Source: Acidobacteriaceae bacterium
GTDB lineage: Bacteria; Acidobacteriota; Terriglobia; Terriglobales; Acidobacteriaceae
Reading direction: 5' to 3'
Assembly: GCA_003131585.1 (NCBI GenBank)
Contig: PKVW01000074.1
Span: 1 to 64,000, forward strand
DNA: 64,000 bases
The notes under the pieces are model-generated. The model saw only the letters and a list, made by a program, of their open reading frames with translations, ran no database searches and was not told the origin of the DNA. The number at the start of each line of letters is the position of its first letter. Positions within the stretch are counted from its first letter, which is position 1. The position numbers and the translations under genes were made by a program. Shown piece by piece: positions 19,008-27,726 of this stretch.

Positions 19008-20591
19008 ATGCGCACCATCTCTCGATGTTTGCTGGCAATCCTCGTTTGCGGATTTTCTTTTCTAGGAGCTGGGGCACAGTGTCCCGCGCGCCCCGCCGCC
19101 GGTTCCGTAGTTCAGGATGTCCTGAGCCTTTCGTCGCAAAACGGAACCCTTAACGCAAGGTTCGCGATGGGATACTCGGTCGATACCTACGGCTATTCGC
19201 ACTACTGCTACAAGTACGAGACCGCCACTGGGGCCGTCGAATCCCCTACGTTGCGGCTCAACCCCGGCGACCGGTTGCTCCTGGACGTTAAGAACCGCAT
19301 CCAGGGCGATGGCGCTGACTCGATGAGCGGAATGGAAAACATGCAGGGCTCGCCCGCCGCAGTCTGCGGCGACGGCGGTAACATGACCGTGCAGTCCACC
19401 AACGTTCACTTTCATGGTCTCAATGTTTCCCCCACCTGCCACCAGGATGACGTGCTCACCACGTTGATTCAACCCGGTACGCCGGGATTTGAATATAGTA
19501 TCCAGATTCCGACGACGGAGCCGCCGGGCCTGTATTGGTACCATCCGCACGTGCATGGCTTCACAGAGTTTCAGGTGAACGGTGGCGCTGCCGGCGCGCT
19601 TGTGGTCGAGGGGATGGAAAAGGTACGTCCTGAAGTGACTGGACTGACGGAGCGAGTCTTCGTCATTCGCCAGCAGTACCTGGTTCCCTGGGTGCCGGGA
19701 CCCTACCAACTGACTCTGAACTACCAGACCGCCGTTGCCCCCAACTTCCCCTCTCCTGTCATCCAAATGAAGCCGGGTGAGAAACAGTTTTGGCGGGTTG
19801 CCAATGCGAGCATCCAGGATTTCATGCCGTTGCAGGTATGGATTAACGGTACGCCGGAGCAACTGCAGTTGATCGCGCTCGACGGCTACCCCTTGACCGC
19901 GACTCGGCTCGTCGAGACCATCCTTGTGCCTCCGGCGGGACGGGCGGAATTTATTGTGCAGGGCCCGGCCACGGGATCGAATGGCCAGTTCATCTCCCTG
20001 GCTTATTCAACCGGTCCCACCGGCAACCAGGATTTCGAACAGCTACTGGCGGATATCGAACCCACCGGCGCCAGCGAAATCAAGAAAGAGGTGGCGAAGC
20101 CGCTTGCAGCCGCTCCCAAAATCTCCATCGCGGGCCTTAAATTCACGGGGCTGAAGGAGCAGACGCCCACCGCCACGCGCAGCCTCTACTTCTCCGAGGA
20201 ATTTGGCGGAACCAACGGACCGATTCAGTTCTACATCACCGTCGAAGGACAAAAGCAACAGGTCTTCGAACCCAACGAGAAGCCGGTGATCACCACCAAG
20301 GTAGGAGCGGTAGAAGACTGGACCATCGAAAACCGCGCCCTTGAAACCCACGCCTTTCACATCCATCAGATCCACTTCATGATGCTGGAAGTCGACGGAA
20401 AACCGGTCACCGACCAGGATCTTCGCGACACGATCGAAATCCCTTACTGGTCTGGGACCGGTCCCTTCCACAGCGTGAAGGTGCGTATGGATTTCCGCGA
20501 CCCAACCATCGCAGGCACTTTCGTGTTCCACTGCCATATCCTGCTGCACGAGGATCTCGGCATGATGCATAAGATCCTGGTCCAGCCCTAG
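19008..20591 (+). CDS. Secreted multicopper oxidase (laccase/CueO-like)
   Basis: 527 residues with a signal peptide (MRTISRCLLAILVCGFSFLGAGAQ) and AGGAG 9 bp before the ATG. Three cupredoxin domains are implied by four copper motifs: HFHG (about residue 138), HPHVHG (about 182), HAFHIHQIHF (about 452) and FHCHILLHEDLGMM near the end, giving type 1, 2 and 3 sites. A Met-containing stretch (MSGMENMQG) near residue 105 could help bind Cu(I). The protein should oxidise Cu(I), Mn(II) or phenols in the periplasm and reduce O2. It differs in subfamily from the oxidase at 3365. Confidence 0.92.
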   Translation: MRTISRCLLAILVCGFSFLGAGAQCPARPAAGSVVQDVLSLSSQNGTLNARFAMGYSVDTYGYSHYCYKYETATGAVESPTLRLNPGDRLLLDVKNRIQGDGADSMSGMENMQGSPAAVCGDGGNMTVQSTNVHFHGLNVSPTCHQDDVLTTLIQPGTPGFEYSIQIPTTEPPGLYWYHPHVHGFTEFQVNGGAAGALVVEGMEKVRPEVTGLTERVFVIRQQYLVPWVPGPYQLTLNYQTAVAPNFPSPVIQMKPGEKQFWRVANASIQDFMPLQVWINGTPEQLQLIALDGYPLTATRLVETILVPPAGRAEFIVQGPATGSNGQFISLAYSTGPTGNQDFEQLLADIEPTGASEIKKEVAKPLAAAPKISIAGLKFTGLKEQTPTATRSLYFSEEFGGTNGPIQFYITVEGQKQQVFEPNEKPVITTKVGAVEDWTIENRALETHAFHIHQIHFMMLEVDGKPVTDQDLRDTIEIPYWSGTGPFHSVKVRMDFRDPTIAGTFVFHCHILLHEDLGMMHKILVQP

Positions 20592-20627
20592 TAGCCCGCG
20601 GCTGCCAAAAAAGGAAGGTTGCAACCC

Positions 20628-21038
20628 ATGCGAAGAACGACTCTGCTCGTCGTGAGCGCTACCCTATTGACGATAGCCGGCTACTGGTACGGAAATAGGG
20701 ACGTCACAGTGGCCTACGCCGGATCCCCTATACGGGGCACTGTCCCGAAATCGTATGGACGCCTCGTTGCGGCCATTCCAGACCAAATCGGTACCGGACT
20801 CATTTTCGAAGATGGCGAAGGTGTGATTCGCTTCGTCAGCATGACTGGCATGAAAGAAGGCGAACTCGCGCGCTACGACCAAACTCCCACCCATGGCGGA
20901 ATCCCCAGATCATACGGTCATCTCGTGGCGGCGGTGGTGAACTCTGAGGGCACCGGCCTGGTTTTCGAGGACAGCCAGGGCGTGATTCGTTTCGTCACAA
21001 TAACCGGCAAGCAAGAGGCAGAACTAACCCGCAATTGA
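20628..21038 (+). CDS. Small exported protein with a duplicated 44-residue unit
   Basis: 136 residues from the ATG at 20628, with AAGGAAGG 9 bp upstream. An N-terminal hydrophobic segment (about residues 5-20) is a signal peptide or anchor. The rest is two copies of one unit: VPKSYGRLVAAIPDQIGTGLIFEDGEGVIRFVSMTG-type and IPRSYGHLVAAVVNSEGTGLVFEDSQGVIRFVTITG-type, each ending KxxELxR. The unit looks like a small beta domain. I know of no named family; it may be an accessory of the oxidase 36 bp upstream, judged only by position. Confidence 0.68.
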   Translation: MRRTTLLVVSATLLTIAGYWYGNRDVTVAYAGSPIRGTVPKSYGRLVAAIPDQIGTGLIFEDGEGVIRFVSMTGMKEGELARYDQTPTHGGIPRSYGHLVAAVVNSEGTGLVFEDSQGVIRFVTITGKQEAELTRN

Positions 21039-21060
21039 ATGAACGGCGCCCGGTGGAAGA

Positions 21061-21108
21061 GCGGCGCTTCAGCGCCGCGTAAAGCCTCTAAAATCAGCGC
21101 AGGCTTTA
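21061..21108. repeat. Two adjacent hairpins before the truncated RHS gene
   Basis: GCGGCGC-TTCA-GCGCCGC (21061-21078) and TAAAGCCT (21080-21087)/AGGCTTTA (21101-21108), both perfect. This is the REP-like kind seen elsewhere in the window, and it lies exactly where the RHS frame loses its expected N-terminal part. Confidence 0.6.
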
Positions 21109-21115
21109 GCCCCAG

Positions 21116-22501
21116 TTGGTCGCATTTTGCGTCCAGCAGTACGGCTACGACAAAGGTTCCAACCGCACCTCAATGACCGATCCACAAAGCGTACCCACCA
21201 CTTACGGCTACGACACCCTGAACCGCTTGAACAGCCTGACCTATAACGGGCAGACTCCGAACTTTACTTTCGGCTATGACGCCCTCAGCCGCCGCAACTC
21301 GCTCACCCGCCCCAACGCCGTGGACACCACCTACGGCTACGACCCCGTGTCGCGCCTGCAAAGCGTGCTGCACAAGCTGGGTACGACCATGCTCGATGGC
21401 GCCACCTATACCTATGACGGTGCCGGTAACCGCCTTACCCGGACGGACAAGCGCCTGGGTACAACCCTCACCTATGGCTACGACACCATCTACCAGTTGA
21501 AAACGGCCAAGCAGGGGACTACGACCAAAGAGAGCTACACTTACGACTCGGTGGGCAATAGACTCAGTTCCTCAGGCGTGAGCCCCTACAACTACAATTC
21601 GTCGAACGAGCTGACCTCGATCCCGAGCGGCAGCTACGGCTACGACAACAACGGCAACCGCAAGACCGACCCCAGCGGCACGCAGTACAGTTGGGACTTC
21701 GAGAACCGGCTGACGCAGGTGATTCTGCCTGGAACCGGCGGCACGGCAAATTTCAAGTACGATCCGTTCGGGAGGAGAGTGCAGAAAGCGTTCACGCAGA
21801 ACGGGACGACGACTACCACGGATTATTTGTACGATGGCGCAAACATTCTGGAAACGATGAACCAGAGCGGGACCGTTCTGTCACGCTACACAGGCTCGCT
21901 GAACATTGACGAGCCGCTGTCTGAACTGATCTCTGGGACAACCAGTTACTACGAACAGGACGGTCTCGGCTCGGTTAGCTCACTGAGCAATTCGGCGGGG
22001 GCCCTGGCTAACACCTATTCGTATGATTCCTATGGCAAGATGATTGCGTCGACAGGCACACTCGCTAATCCGTTCCAGTACACCGGGCGCGAGCTCGATC
22101 CCGAGAGTGGAATCTACGAGTACAGGGCGCGCTATTACGACCAAAGCGTCGGGCGGTTCCTCAGCGAAGATCCAATCAGGTTCAAGGCCGGCGTCGATTT
22201 CTACACGTACGTATTAAACAATCCTCCCAACTTCGGCGACCCGAGCGGCCTCCAAAGTGGGAGCTCCGTTATCGACCATCACCTGAATGTCTGCCCGAGA
22301 GCGGGGAGAATCGAAGACCAGTGCAGGTGCCACTGCATCTACACCGGCGATATCGAAGCGTGCATAAAAACCTGCACGAACTGCTTCTCGTCCAAGAATC
22401 CTAAGGCCCACGACGTTTGCATCTGCACATGTGAAACGGCCAAACAGGCCGGAGCACCCATAAACGCATCCTGTGACTGCGTGTGTAAGAGTGTGAAATG
22501 A
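21116..22501 (+). CDS. 5'-truncated RHS/YD-repeat protein with Cys-rich C-terminal tip
   Basis: 461 residues; the only start in this frame is a TTG with no ribosome site, and the frame opens at once into YD repeats (YGYDKGSNRTSMTD, YGYDTLNRLNSLTYN, YTYDGAGNRLTR). These are the 3' part of an RHS shell, so the gene has lost its beginning, perhaps through the hairpin repeat just upstream. The core ends at the usual boundary (YEYRARYYDQSVGRFLSEDP, then DPSGL at about residue 382). Beyond it is an unrelated tip of about 80 residues with 13 Cys, in CxC and CxCxC patterns. It overlaps the next gene by 4 bp (ATGA). It may be an orphan rhs end, silent or expressed by coupling. Confidence 0.75.
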   Translation: MVAFCVQQYGYDKGSNRTSMTDPQSVPTTYGYDTLNRLNSLTYNGQTPNFTFGYDALSRRNSLTRPNAVDTTYGYDPVSRLQSVLHKLGTTMLDGATYTYDGAGNRLTRTDKRLGTTLTYGYDTIYQLKTAKQGTTTKESYTYDSVGNRLSSSGVSPYNYNSSNELTSIPSGSYGYDNNGNRKTDPSGTQYSWDFENRLTQVILPGTGGTANFKYDPFGRRVQKAFTQNGTTTTTDYLYDGANILETMNQSGTVLSRYTGSLNIDEPLSELISGTTSYYEQDGLGSVSSLSNSAGALANTYSYDSYGKMIASTGTLANPFQYTGRELDPESGIYEYRARYYDQSVGRFLSEDPIRFKAGVDFYTYVLNNPPNFGDPSGLQSGSSVIDHHLNVCPRAGRIEDQCRCHCIYTGDIEACIKTCTNCFSSKNPKAHDVCICTCETAKQAGAPINASCDCVCKSVK

Positions 22502-22971
22502 GCAGAATCATCGTATTCCTTGCCTCCCTGATGCTCGTCTCGTGCACAACGGGCGGACATAAAACCGCCGCATCGGTAGTCCTGCCGGATCCGAGCCTCT
22601 TGAGGTGCGGGGCGGGCGCCCACTCCCGTCTCTGGAAGGACTCCGCTATTGCCAAGGACGCCATCTTTCCTAAACAGCTGACCGTTGATCTTGAAAATGA
22701 GTGCATCCCTGCACTGACGGCGGTGTACGATAAGGGCGTCCCCACCTCTGAGATAAGATCCGCCATCGATGCGAACTACGGTAAGTGGGCCTTCTCGGCG
22801 ACGTCCGCTGCACCGTCGAACCTATGGCTGTGGCGAATCGAACCTGAGAAATTCGCTATCAGCCTAACTGTGGACGATGACGGCACTAAGAAGATTCACT
22901 ACCTAGCCTTCCAGAAGAACGCGAAGGTGTTCAAAGACTGGACGGACGCCTTGACCGGCGGGCCCAAATAG
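22498..22971 (+). CDS. Putative lipoprotein, candidate partner/immunity of the RHS tip
   Basis: 157 residues. MSRIIVFLASLMLVSC has a lipobox (LVSC, Cys16), so the protein should be lipidated and held in a membrane facing the periplasm. The mature part has no motif I recognise; it carries two Cys (near residues 34 and 62) that could pair. Its ATG overlaps the RHS stop (ATGA), the arrangement usual for toxin-tip and immunity pairs. No homologue can be named, so the immunity role is only suggested by position and predicted location. Confidence 0.7.
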   Translation: MSRIIVFLASLMLVSCTTGGHKTAASVVLPDPSLLRCGAGAHSRLWKDSAIAKDAIFPKQLTVDLENECIPALTAVYDKGVPTSEIRSAIDANYGKWAFSATSAAPSNLWLWRIEPEKFAISLTVDDDGTKKIHYLAFQKNAKVFKDWTDALTGGPK

Positions 22972-23061
22972 GAGGGCGGGTGGCCCACCTTTATTGCTAC
23001 CGACAATGTAAATTCCAGCCCAACCCGCTTAAGATTCCCGGAGTCTGCTGGAGCATCGCCG

Positions 23062-23490
23062 ATGGCCGCTGACAAGCGTATTCTCCTTGCGGTCCGCGGG
23101 GGCGTGGTCTGCGCCATCCTCGGATCCCTGATCGGCGGCTCTGCCGTCCTGCTAATCTCAGCGATCCGCGGAAACTTCGGACTGGCGGCGCTCTCCCTGA
23201 TTCCGATTGCTTTCGTCTACGCGGCAGTCACCGGGGTCCCCTTCGGGTTTGTCGCGGGTATAGCTGGCACTTTGTGGATCGCCGCTCGCGCACAGCACGT
23301 CTCGGGAAAGCGCCTCTACTATGAGGCAGCAGGGGCCGGTGTGCTGATTGGGGCTTTATATCCACTAGCTCTGACGGTTTTCGGATGGGGCCCCCTGGAA
23401 AATCTCCTGTCCGAACTACCAATCTCCATCGGGGCCGGGGTCGTATGCGGGCTGGCACTTTCCCGAGAAGTGCAAAAAGGGACTGCATAA
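23062..23490 (+). CDS. Hypothetical four-helix membrane protein
   Basis: 142 residues with a GGAG ribosome site 9 bp before the ATG. Four hydrophobic stretches are visible (about residues 12-35, 40-60, 62-75, 88-110, with a further GAGVVCGLAL segment near 120-132), Gly/Ala-rich and with few charges, so this is an inner-membrane protein. There is no recognised domain. It follows the RHS-lipoprotein pair by 90 bp and precedes a block of interspersed repeats; it may be part of the same cassette or an unrelated orphan. Confidence 0.6.
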   Translation: MAADKRILLAVRGGVVCAILGSLIGGSAVLLISAIRGNFGLAALSLIPIAFVYAAVTGVPFGFVAGIAGTLWIAARAQHVSGKRLYYEAAGAGVLIGALYPLALTVFGWGPLENLLSELPISIGAGVVCGLALSREVQKGTA

Positions 23491-23503
23491 GAGGTAATTC
23501 GGA

Positions 23504-23733
23504 CGGGTGGCCCAGGCTTTCGATCTTGCCGGGTGCGGAGGAATGCGGGGACAGGAATGGCGGGTGGCCCCACCTTTAGCGGTTTCTGTGTGCATCAATC
23601 CCACAGAGGGTGCCCCATCCTTGCGTTTTTTGCAAGGGTGGGCGACGGTGCTGCCTGTGCTACGGGGTTTGTCATGCCAAAAAGTGCGGGATGATCAACC
23701 CAATTGCGCAAGCATTCCCGACTCCCGCCCTTC
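23504..23733. repeat. Mosaic interspersed repeat, copy 1
   Basis: Segments shared with 55444-55592: gggtggcccaggctttcgat (23505-23524), a hairpin around gtgccccatccttgc/gcaagggtggg (23609-23643), and an inverted stretch agtgcgggatgatcaaccca with the bases that follow it. Short open frames here and at 55346 share the peptide AQAFDLAG because of this repeat. With the next repeat it accounts for much of the 560-bp gap 23491-24050. Confidence 0.7.
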
Positions 23734-23860
23734 GCCTCCCGTAAGGTCTCGAAAAAAAACTCAGCGATTGTGACATCTGACCTTGTCATCCACAGCTCCA
23801 ATCGCCGATCCTGTTCGCGGAGCAGTGCGGCGCCAAGTTTCATCGCCCGTCTGCCCCAGC

Positions 23861-23972
23861 TAAGTCCTTTGTTTTCCGGATTATGATGTCTAAGTCCTTT
23901 GTTATGCAGATTTTGCGAGGATTTTCTTGCCAACTCCATGATTCCAATAGGCCCAGGGGGAGGGGGGTACCC
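23861..23972. repeat. 112-bp interspersed repeat, copy 1
   Basis: Contains two tandem taagtcctttgtt units (23861 and 23891), then gattttgcgaggattttctt, catgattcca and a G-run. It is the inverted counterpart of 49812-49925. It ends 78 bp before the lpxD start. Confidence 0.8.
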
Positions 23973-24050
23973 CGTTATAAAAAGGTAAACACCGGCGGAG
24001 GCCAGCTCTGGAACTGGTGTAGGATTTACTTCGCGCCTTATCCATCGACG

Positions 24051-25055
24051 ATGAAACTTTCCCATATCGCCTCCGCCCTGAACGCGCGCCTCGACAACGG
24101 CTCCCCCGATACCGAGATCACGGGACTCAATGGCATTGAGCAGGCTGTGCCCGGAGAAATCACCTTCGTCGCCAACTCCAAGTATGCCGCCGCGGCCCGG
24201 CTTACCAAGGCCGCAGCCGTGATCGTTGCCGAGAACTTTCCCGTCATTCCTGCGGCCACGCTGCGCGTAAAGGATCCGTATCTCAGTTTCGCGCGCGCTC
24301 TCGAGCTCTTTCATCAACCACTTCGCTACGCGCCGGGAGTGCATGCCACGGCAGTGATTCATCCCACCGCAAAGATTGGACGCGACGCCCACATCGGACC
24401 TTACGTGGTTGTGGACGAAAACGTCGAGATCGGCGACCATGCTGTGCTGTTGGCGCACGTGGTGATCTATCGCGGGGTAAAGATCGGCGATAATTTCTTC
24501 GCCCACGCACACGCTGTGGTCCGCGAAAACTGCCGCATCGGCCACAACGTGCTGCTGCAGAACGGCGTCGTGATCGGCGCCGACGGCTTCGGCTTCGCCA
24601 AAACTCACGACGGACATTGGCACAAAATTCCTCAACCTGCGCCGGTCGTCATCGAAGACGACGTGGAAGTCCAGGCAAACTCCTGCATCGACCGCGCCAG
24701 CGTCGGCGAAACCCGCATCGGGCGCGGCGTTAAGATCGACAATCTCGTGCAGGTCGGCCACGGCTCGCAGGTCGGCGAAGACGCGTTACTCTGCTCCCAG
24801 GTCGGCCTGGGTGGTTCCACGGAAATCGGCAACAAAGTCATTCTGACCGGTCAGGTCGGAGTCGTTGGCCACTGCAAGGTCGGGGAATCCGCCATCGTCA
24901 CGCCGCAGAGCGGTGTGGCGAATGACGTTCCCGCCGGCGCTCTGGTCAGCGGCGCTCCCGCCGTCGATCACAAATTGTGGTTGAAGTATTCTGCCATCCT
25001 GCCTAGATTGCCGGAGATCGCACGCGCGGTCCGGGCGAAGATCTCAAGAAAATGA
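24051..25055 (+). CDS. lpxD: UDP-3-O-(3-hydroxyacyl)glucosamine N-acyltransferase
   Basis: 334 residues from the ATG at 24051; the longer open frame upstream is repeat sequence. The N-terminal uridine-binding domain ([37 protein letters not shown]) is followed by a left-handed beta-helix of hexapeptide repeats ([19 protein letters not shown], through [10 protein letters not shown] and [14 protein letters not shown]) and a short C-terminal helix. The enzyme adds the amide-linked hydroxyacyl chain in lipid A synthesis, so this is a diderm with LPS. It is convergent with plsC, 24 bp apart. Other lpx genes are not in the window. Confidence 0.95.
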   Translation: MKLSHIASALNARLDNGSPDTEITGLNGIEQAVPGEITFVANSKYAAAARLTKAAAVIVAENFPVIPAATLRVKDPYLSFARALELFHQPLRYAPGVHATAVIHPTAKIGRDAHIGPYVVVDENVEIGDHAVLLAHVVIYRGVKIGDNFFAHAHAVVRENCRIGHNVLLQNGVVIGADGFGFAKTHDGHWHKIPQPAPVVIEDDVEVQANSCIDRASVGETRIGRGVKIDNLVQVGHGSQVGEDALLCSQVGLGGSTEIGNKVILTGQVGVVGHCKVGESAIVTPQSGVANDVPAGALVSGAPAVDHKLWLKYSAILPRLPEIARAVRAKISRK

Positions 25056-25079
25056 GCCCGGAAATTCGCTGTTGCGGAC

Positions 25080-25841
25080 TCAACGCCCCGCATTTCTTCT
25101 GTGCGCTTCCGTGACCTCCGTGGTCGCAGAGATCTCCTGCCGAAACTCCTCCGGCAATCCGCTATCAATCGCCGCCCGCACTTTCTCCATCAAACATTCC
25201 CGGCTGCCGAAATCTTTCGGCTCGATCGGCGGATGAAAAATCACCGTTGCCGTTCCCGGCTTGATTGCGAACCTTCCCTTCGGCATCAAGTAATGCGTGC
25301 CTGCAATGGTCACAGGAACCACCGGCACATCGCACTCCATCGCCAAATAAAATGGTCCCTTCTTGAACGGCAGCAGCCTGCCATCGAACGAGCGATGGCC
25401 TTCCACATAGATCGTCATGTTGATCCCCTGCTGCACGACCTGCTTTGCGGCGCGCACCGATTCAATTCCAGCGTCACGATTGCCGCGGTCGACCGGTACC
25501 AGCGAGCCCATACGCATCGCCCGACCCAGGATGGGATAGCTAAACAATTCCTTCTTCACCATCACCGAAGTGCGCTTCGGAATCAGCGGGATCGTAATTG
25601 GCGGGTCCAGGTTCGACACGTGGTTCGACATGAAGATATAGGTGCGCGCCGAATCTAGTTTGTCGAGCCCGACGGTTTGCACCCGCACGCCGGTCAGGCG
25701 GACTCCATTCCACGCGCCAATCATGAACATGCGGTACAGCAGGCTGACGTCTCCGGTGAGAAGCGTCCAGGGAAATCCGACGAGCGCCGCCACGGGCGCG
25801 GCCAGTCCCCAGAAAATCAGCATCACGAGGGTGCGGATCAT
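25080..25841 (-). CDS. plsC: 1-acyl-sn-glycerol-3-phosphate acyltransferase
   Basis: 253 residues. The acyltransferase motifs are NHVSNLDPP (HxxxxD near residue 73), VPVDRGNRDAG, YVEGHRSFDG (the usual EGTRS with His in place of Thr) and VPVVPVTIAG. A hydrophobic N-terminal segment anchors it at the membrane. It makes phosphatidic acid from lysophosphatidic acid. The gene is last in the reverse run mgtC-dapF-ldcA-mpl-M61-plsC; the 58 bp between it and the peptidase gene are 15-bp tandem repeats that run up to its ATG, leaving no normal ribosome site. Confidence 0.9.
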   Translation of the reverse strand: MIRTLVMLIFWGLAAPVAALVGFPWTLLTGDVSLLYRMFMIGAWNGVRLTGVRVQTVGLDKLDSARTYIFMSNHVSNLDPPITIPLIPKRTSVMVKKELFSYPILGRAMRMGSLVPVDRGNRDAGIESVRAAKQVVQQGINMTIYVEGHRSFDGRLLPFKKGPFYLAMECDVPVVPVTIAGTHYLMPKGRFAIKPGTATVIFHPPIEPKDFGSRECLMEKVRAAIDSGLPEEFRQEISATTEVTEAHRRNAGR

Positions 25842-25842
25842 T

Positions 25843-25915
25843 GTGAGTTTGCCCCCGTTGAGTGTGCCCCCGTCGAGTGTGCCCTAGTGTGAGTGTGCTT
25901 TAGTGCGAGTGTGTC
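25843..25915. repeat. 15-bp tandem repeat between plsC and the M61 gene
   Basis: About five units of the form g(t/c)(t/c/g)gagtgtgccccc, decaying to gtgcgagtgtgtctc. The repeat touches the plsC start codon and includes the stop and last codons (THSH) of the M61 peptidase. Confidence 0.8.
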
Positions 25916-27726
25916 TCTGGCGGAACCTGCGCCTCGCCCTTCAGCCACGCGGCACGGCGCGCCCGCTGTTCCGCGGTAATGTTCTCCATGTCTTTGAGCT
26001 CGTACGTGATTTCTTCGCGGCTTCCTGCCTTCCACTTCAATTCGCGCTCCCCGCCGCGCCGGCCGCGGATCTTCAACGTGATTGTGTCGCCCGGATTCAA
26101 CCGAGCCATCTGCTGTGACAATTCCTGTCCGGCCGCGCTGCCGTCGATTTCCAGAACCGTATCGCCCGCGTGCAGACCGGCGCGCTCAGCCTCGCTGCCC
26201 GCGGTCACCTCCGCCACAGTCATTGGACCGTCAAAGTTTCGCGAGGCCACAAATCCCGCATCCGCTAAAGTGTTCTTTCCTTCCGCCAGACGCAGTCCCA
26301 CGCCGCGGAAGAAGTCGTTCCACGGAATCTCCTCCGTGCCCGCGACATACTTCACGAAAAACCACCCCAGATCGGCGTGGCTCACCGCCTCCGCAGCCTC
26401 GCGCACGCCCTCCGAATCAGAAAACAACCGTCCGCTCTTCGCGTAATTCTGATTCATCCATTGAAAGACCTCGCGCAGGGAGGCCTGTCCGTGGCTGGCC
26501 TCGCGCACCGCCAAATCCAGCGTGATGCCCAACAACTCGCCTTTGTTGTAATAAGAAATGCTGCGCTCCGGACGACGGTAATATGCGTCGCCCTCCAGCC
26601 ACGCATCCAGACTCGACTCTTCCGCCGACTGCGTCAGGTGCGCGGGACGCCGTTCGAGTTCGCCGATCCCTGACGCCAGCTCTTGCTCGAAGTGGCCCTC
26701 GTCGAGCAGTCCACCGCGCAACTGGATCATGTCTGCCGCCGTGCTGGTGCAGCCCTCGCTGAACCAAAGCGCCCGCGTATAATTTTCTCTCGTGTAATCC
26801 ACCGGCTCGAGGGTCTGTGGGCGGATGCGCTTCACGTTCCACAGATGAAAAAACTCGTGCGCCGTCACCGAAGCCAGCACCTCGGGAGCCCGCGCCAGCA
26901 CATCCGCATTCACCGCAATCGCGGTCGAGTAGGAGTGTTCCATGCCACCGCCCGCGGGCCCGCGCGGAAAGTGATAGAGAAACATGTAGTTGTCGAAGGG
27001 ACGATCGTCCATCCAGTTAGTCGCGGCCGCGACGATCTTGTGCAGCATGGCGGAAATCTTTTCCATATCGTAGTCGCCAGACTGGGCGTCAACCACCACT
27101 CGATAGTGTCCGCCGCCTTCGTCGAAATCAGATTCCTGGAACATTCCGATCTCGACCGGAGAATCCACCAGCCGGTCATAGCTTTCCGCGCTAAACCCGC
27201 CCTCGGGTATTGACGCCAGCGGCGTGGCGACGTGCCATCCCTCGGGGACTTGGTTGAAGCGCACGACCACCGGCCTCTTGCGCGCGTCCACGGGATACAT
27301 CAGCACCTGAGCGAGATTAAAGAATGCATGCTGCGAATTGAACTGAGCGCCGAATGGCCCGGGCGAATCTACAAAGATCCGATACTCAACGACGGCGCCG
27401 CCCTCCGCATCCTCAATCTGCCATCGGCTCTTGTCCAACTGGCGCACGGCGAGCGGCCGGCCCGTACGGTCTCGCGCGCGCACCCAGCTCACGTATTGCG
27501 CGAAGTCGCGCACCTGATACAGCGCGTTCCACACCGGAAGCTGCAACTCCCGCTGCGCCGACCCTTCCGGCAGCAGAATCCGCACCTCCACCAGATGCTG
27601 GCTGGAGTTTGCCAGAGAAATTGTGTAGTTGGTTGCAGCGTAGGAAGGCGCGAGAGCCATCCACATGAGCAGAGCGAAGCGAAGAATCTGCCGCTTGAGG
27701 CCTCGCCTCGTGGTGGAACGCCTCAT
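25900..27726 (-). CDS. Secreted M61-family metallopeptidase with PDZ domain
   Basis: 608 residues. A signal peptide (after basic MRRSTTRRGLKRQ) precedes the N-terminal beta domain. The gluzincin site is HEFFHLWN (about residues 289-296), with the third zinc ligand Glu in WFSEG about 30 residues later, as in glycyl aminopeptidase-like M61 enzymes. GGGMEHSYS just before it is also conserved. A PDZ domain lies near residues 490-560 (AGLHAGDTVLEIDG). Family members cleave peptides, often next to Gly or acidic residues, in the periplasm. Its start overlaps the mpl stop by 4 bp (ATGA); co-expression with murein-peptide genes suggests a role in envelope peptide turnover, which is inference. The last codons are supplied by a tandem repeat. 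Confidence 0.9.
   Translation of the reverse strand: MRRSTTRRGLKRQILRFALLMWMALAPSYAATNYTISLANSSQHLVEVRILLPEGSAQRELQLPVWNALYQVRDFAQYVSWVRARDRTGRPLAVRQLDKSRWQIEDAEGGAVVEYRIFVDSPGPFGAQFNSQHAFFNLAQVLMYPVDARKRPVVVRFNQVPEGWHVATPLASIPEGGFSAESYDRLVDSPVEIGMFQESDFDEGGGHYRVVVDAQSGDYDMEKISAMLHKIVAAATNWMDDRPFDNYMFLYHFPRGPAGGGMEHSYSTAIAVNADVLARAPEVLASVTAHEFFHLWNVKRIRPQTLEPVDYTRENYTRALWFSEGCTSTAADMIQLRGGLLDEGHFEQELASGIGELERRPAHLTQSAEESSLDAWLEGDAYYRRPERSISYYNKGELLGITLDLAVREASHGQASLREVFQWMNQNYAKSGRLFSDSEGVREAAEAVSHADLGWFFVKYVAGTEEIPWNDFFRGVGLRLAEGKNTLADAGFVASRNFDGPMTVAEVTAGSEAERAGLHAGDTVLEIDGSAAGQELSQQMARLNPGDTITLKIRGRRGGERELKWKAGSREEITYELKDMENITAEQRARRAAWLKGEAQVPPETHSH

Noticed and set aside
23507-23773. Short ORF here and a similar one at 55346-55573 sharing AQAFDLAG
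   Set aside because: Both are translated from the same interspersed repeat and have no other sign of coding.
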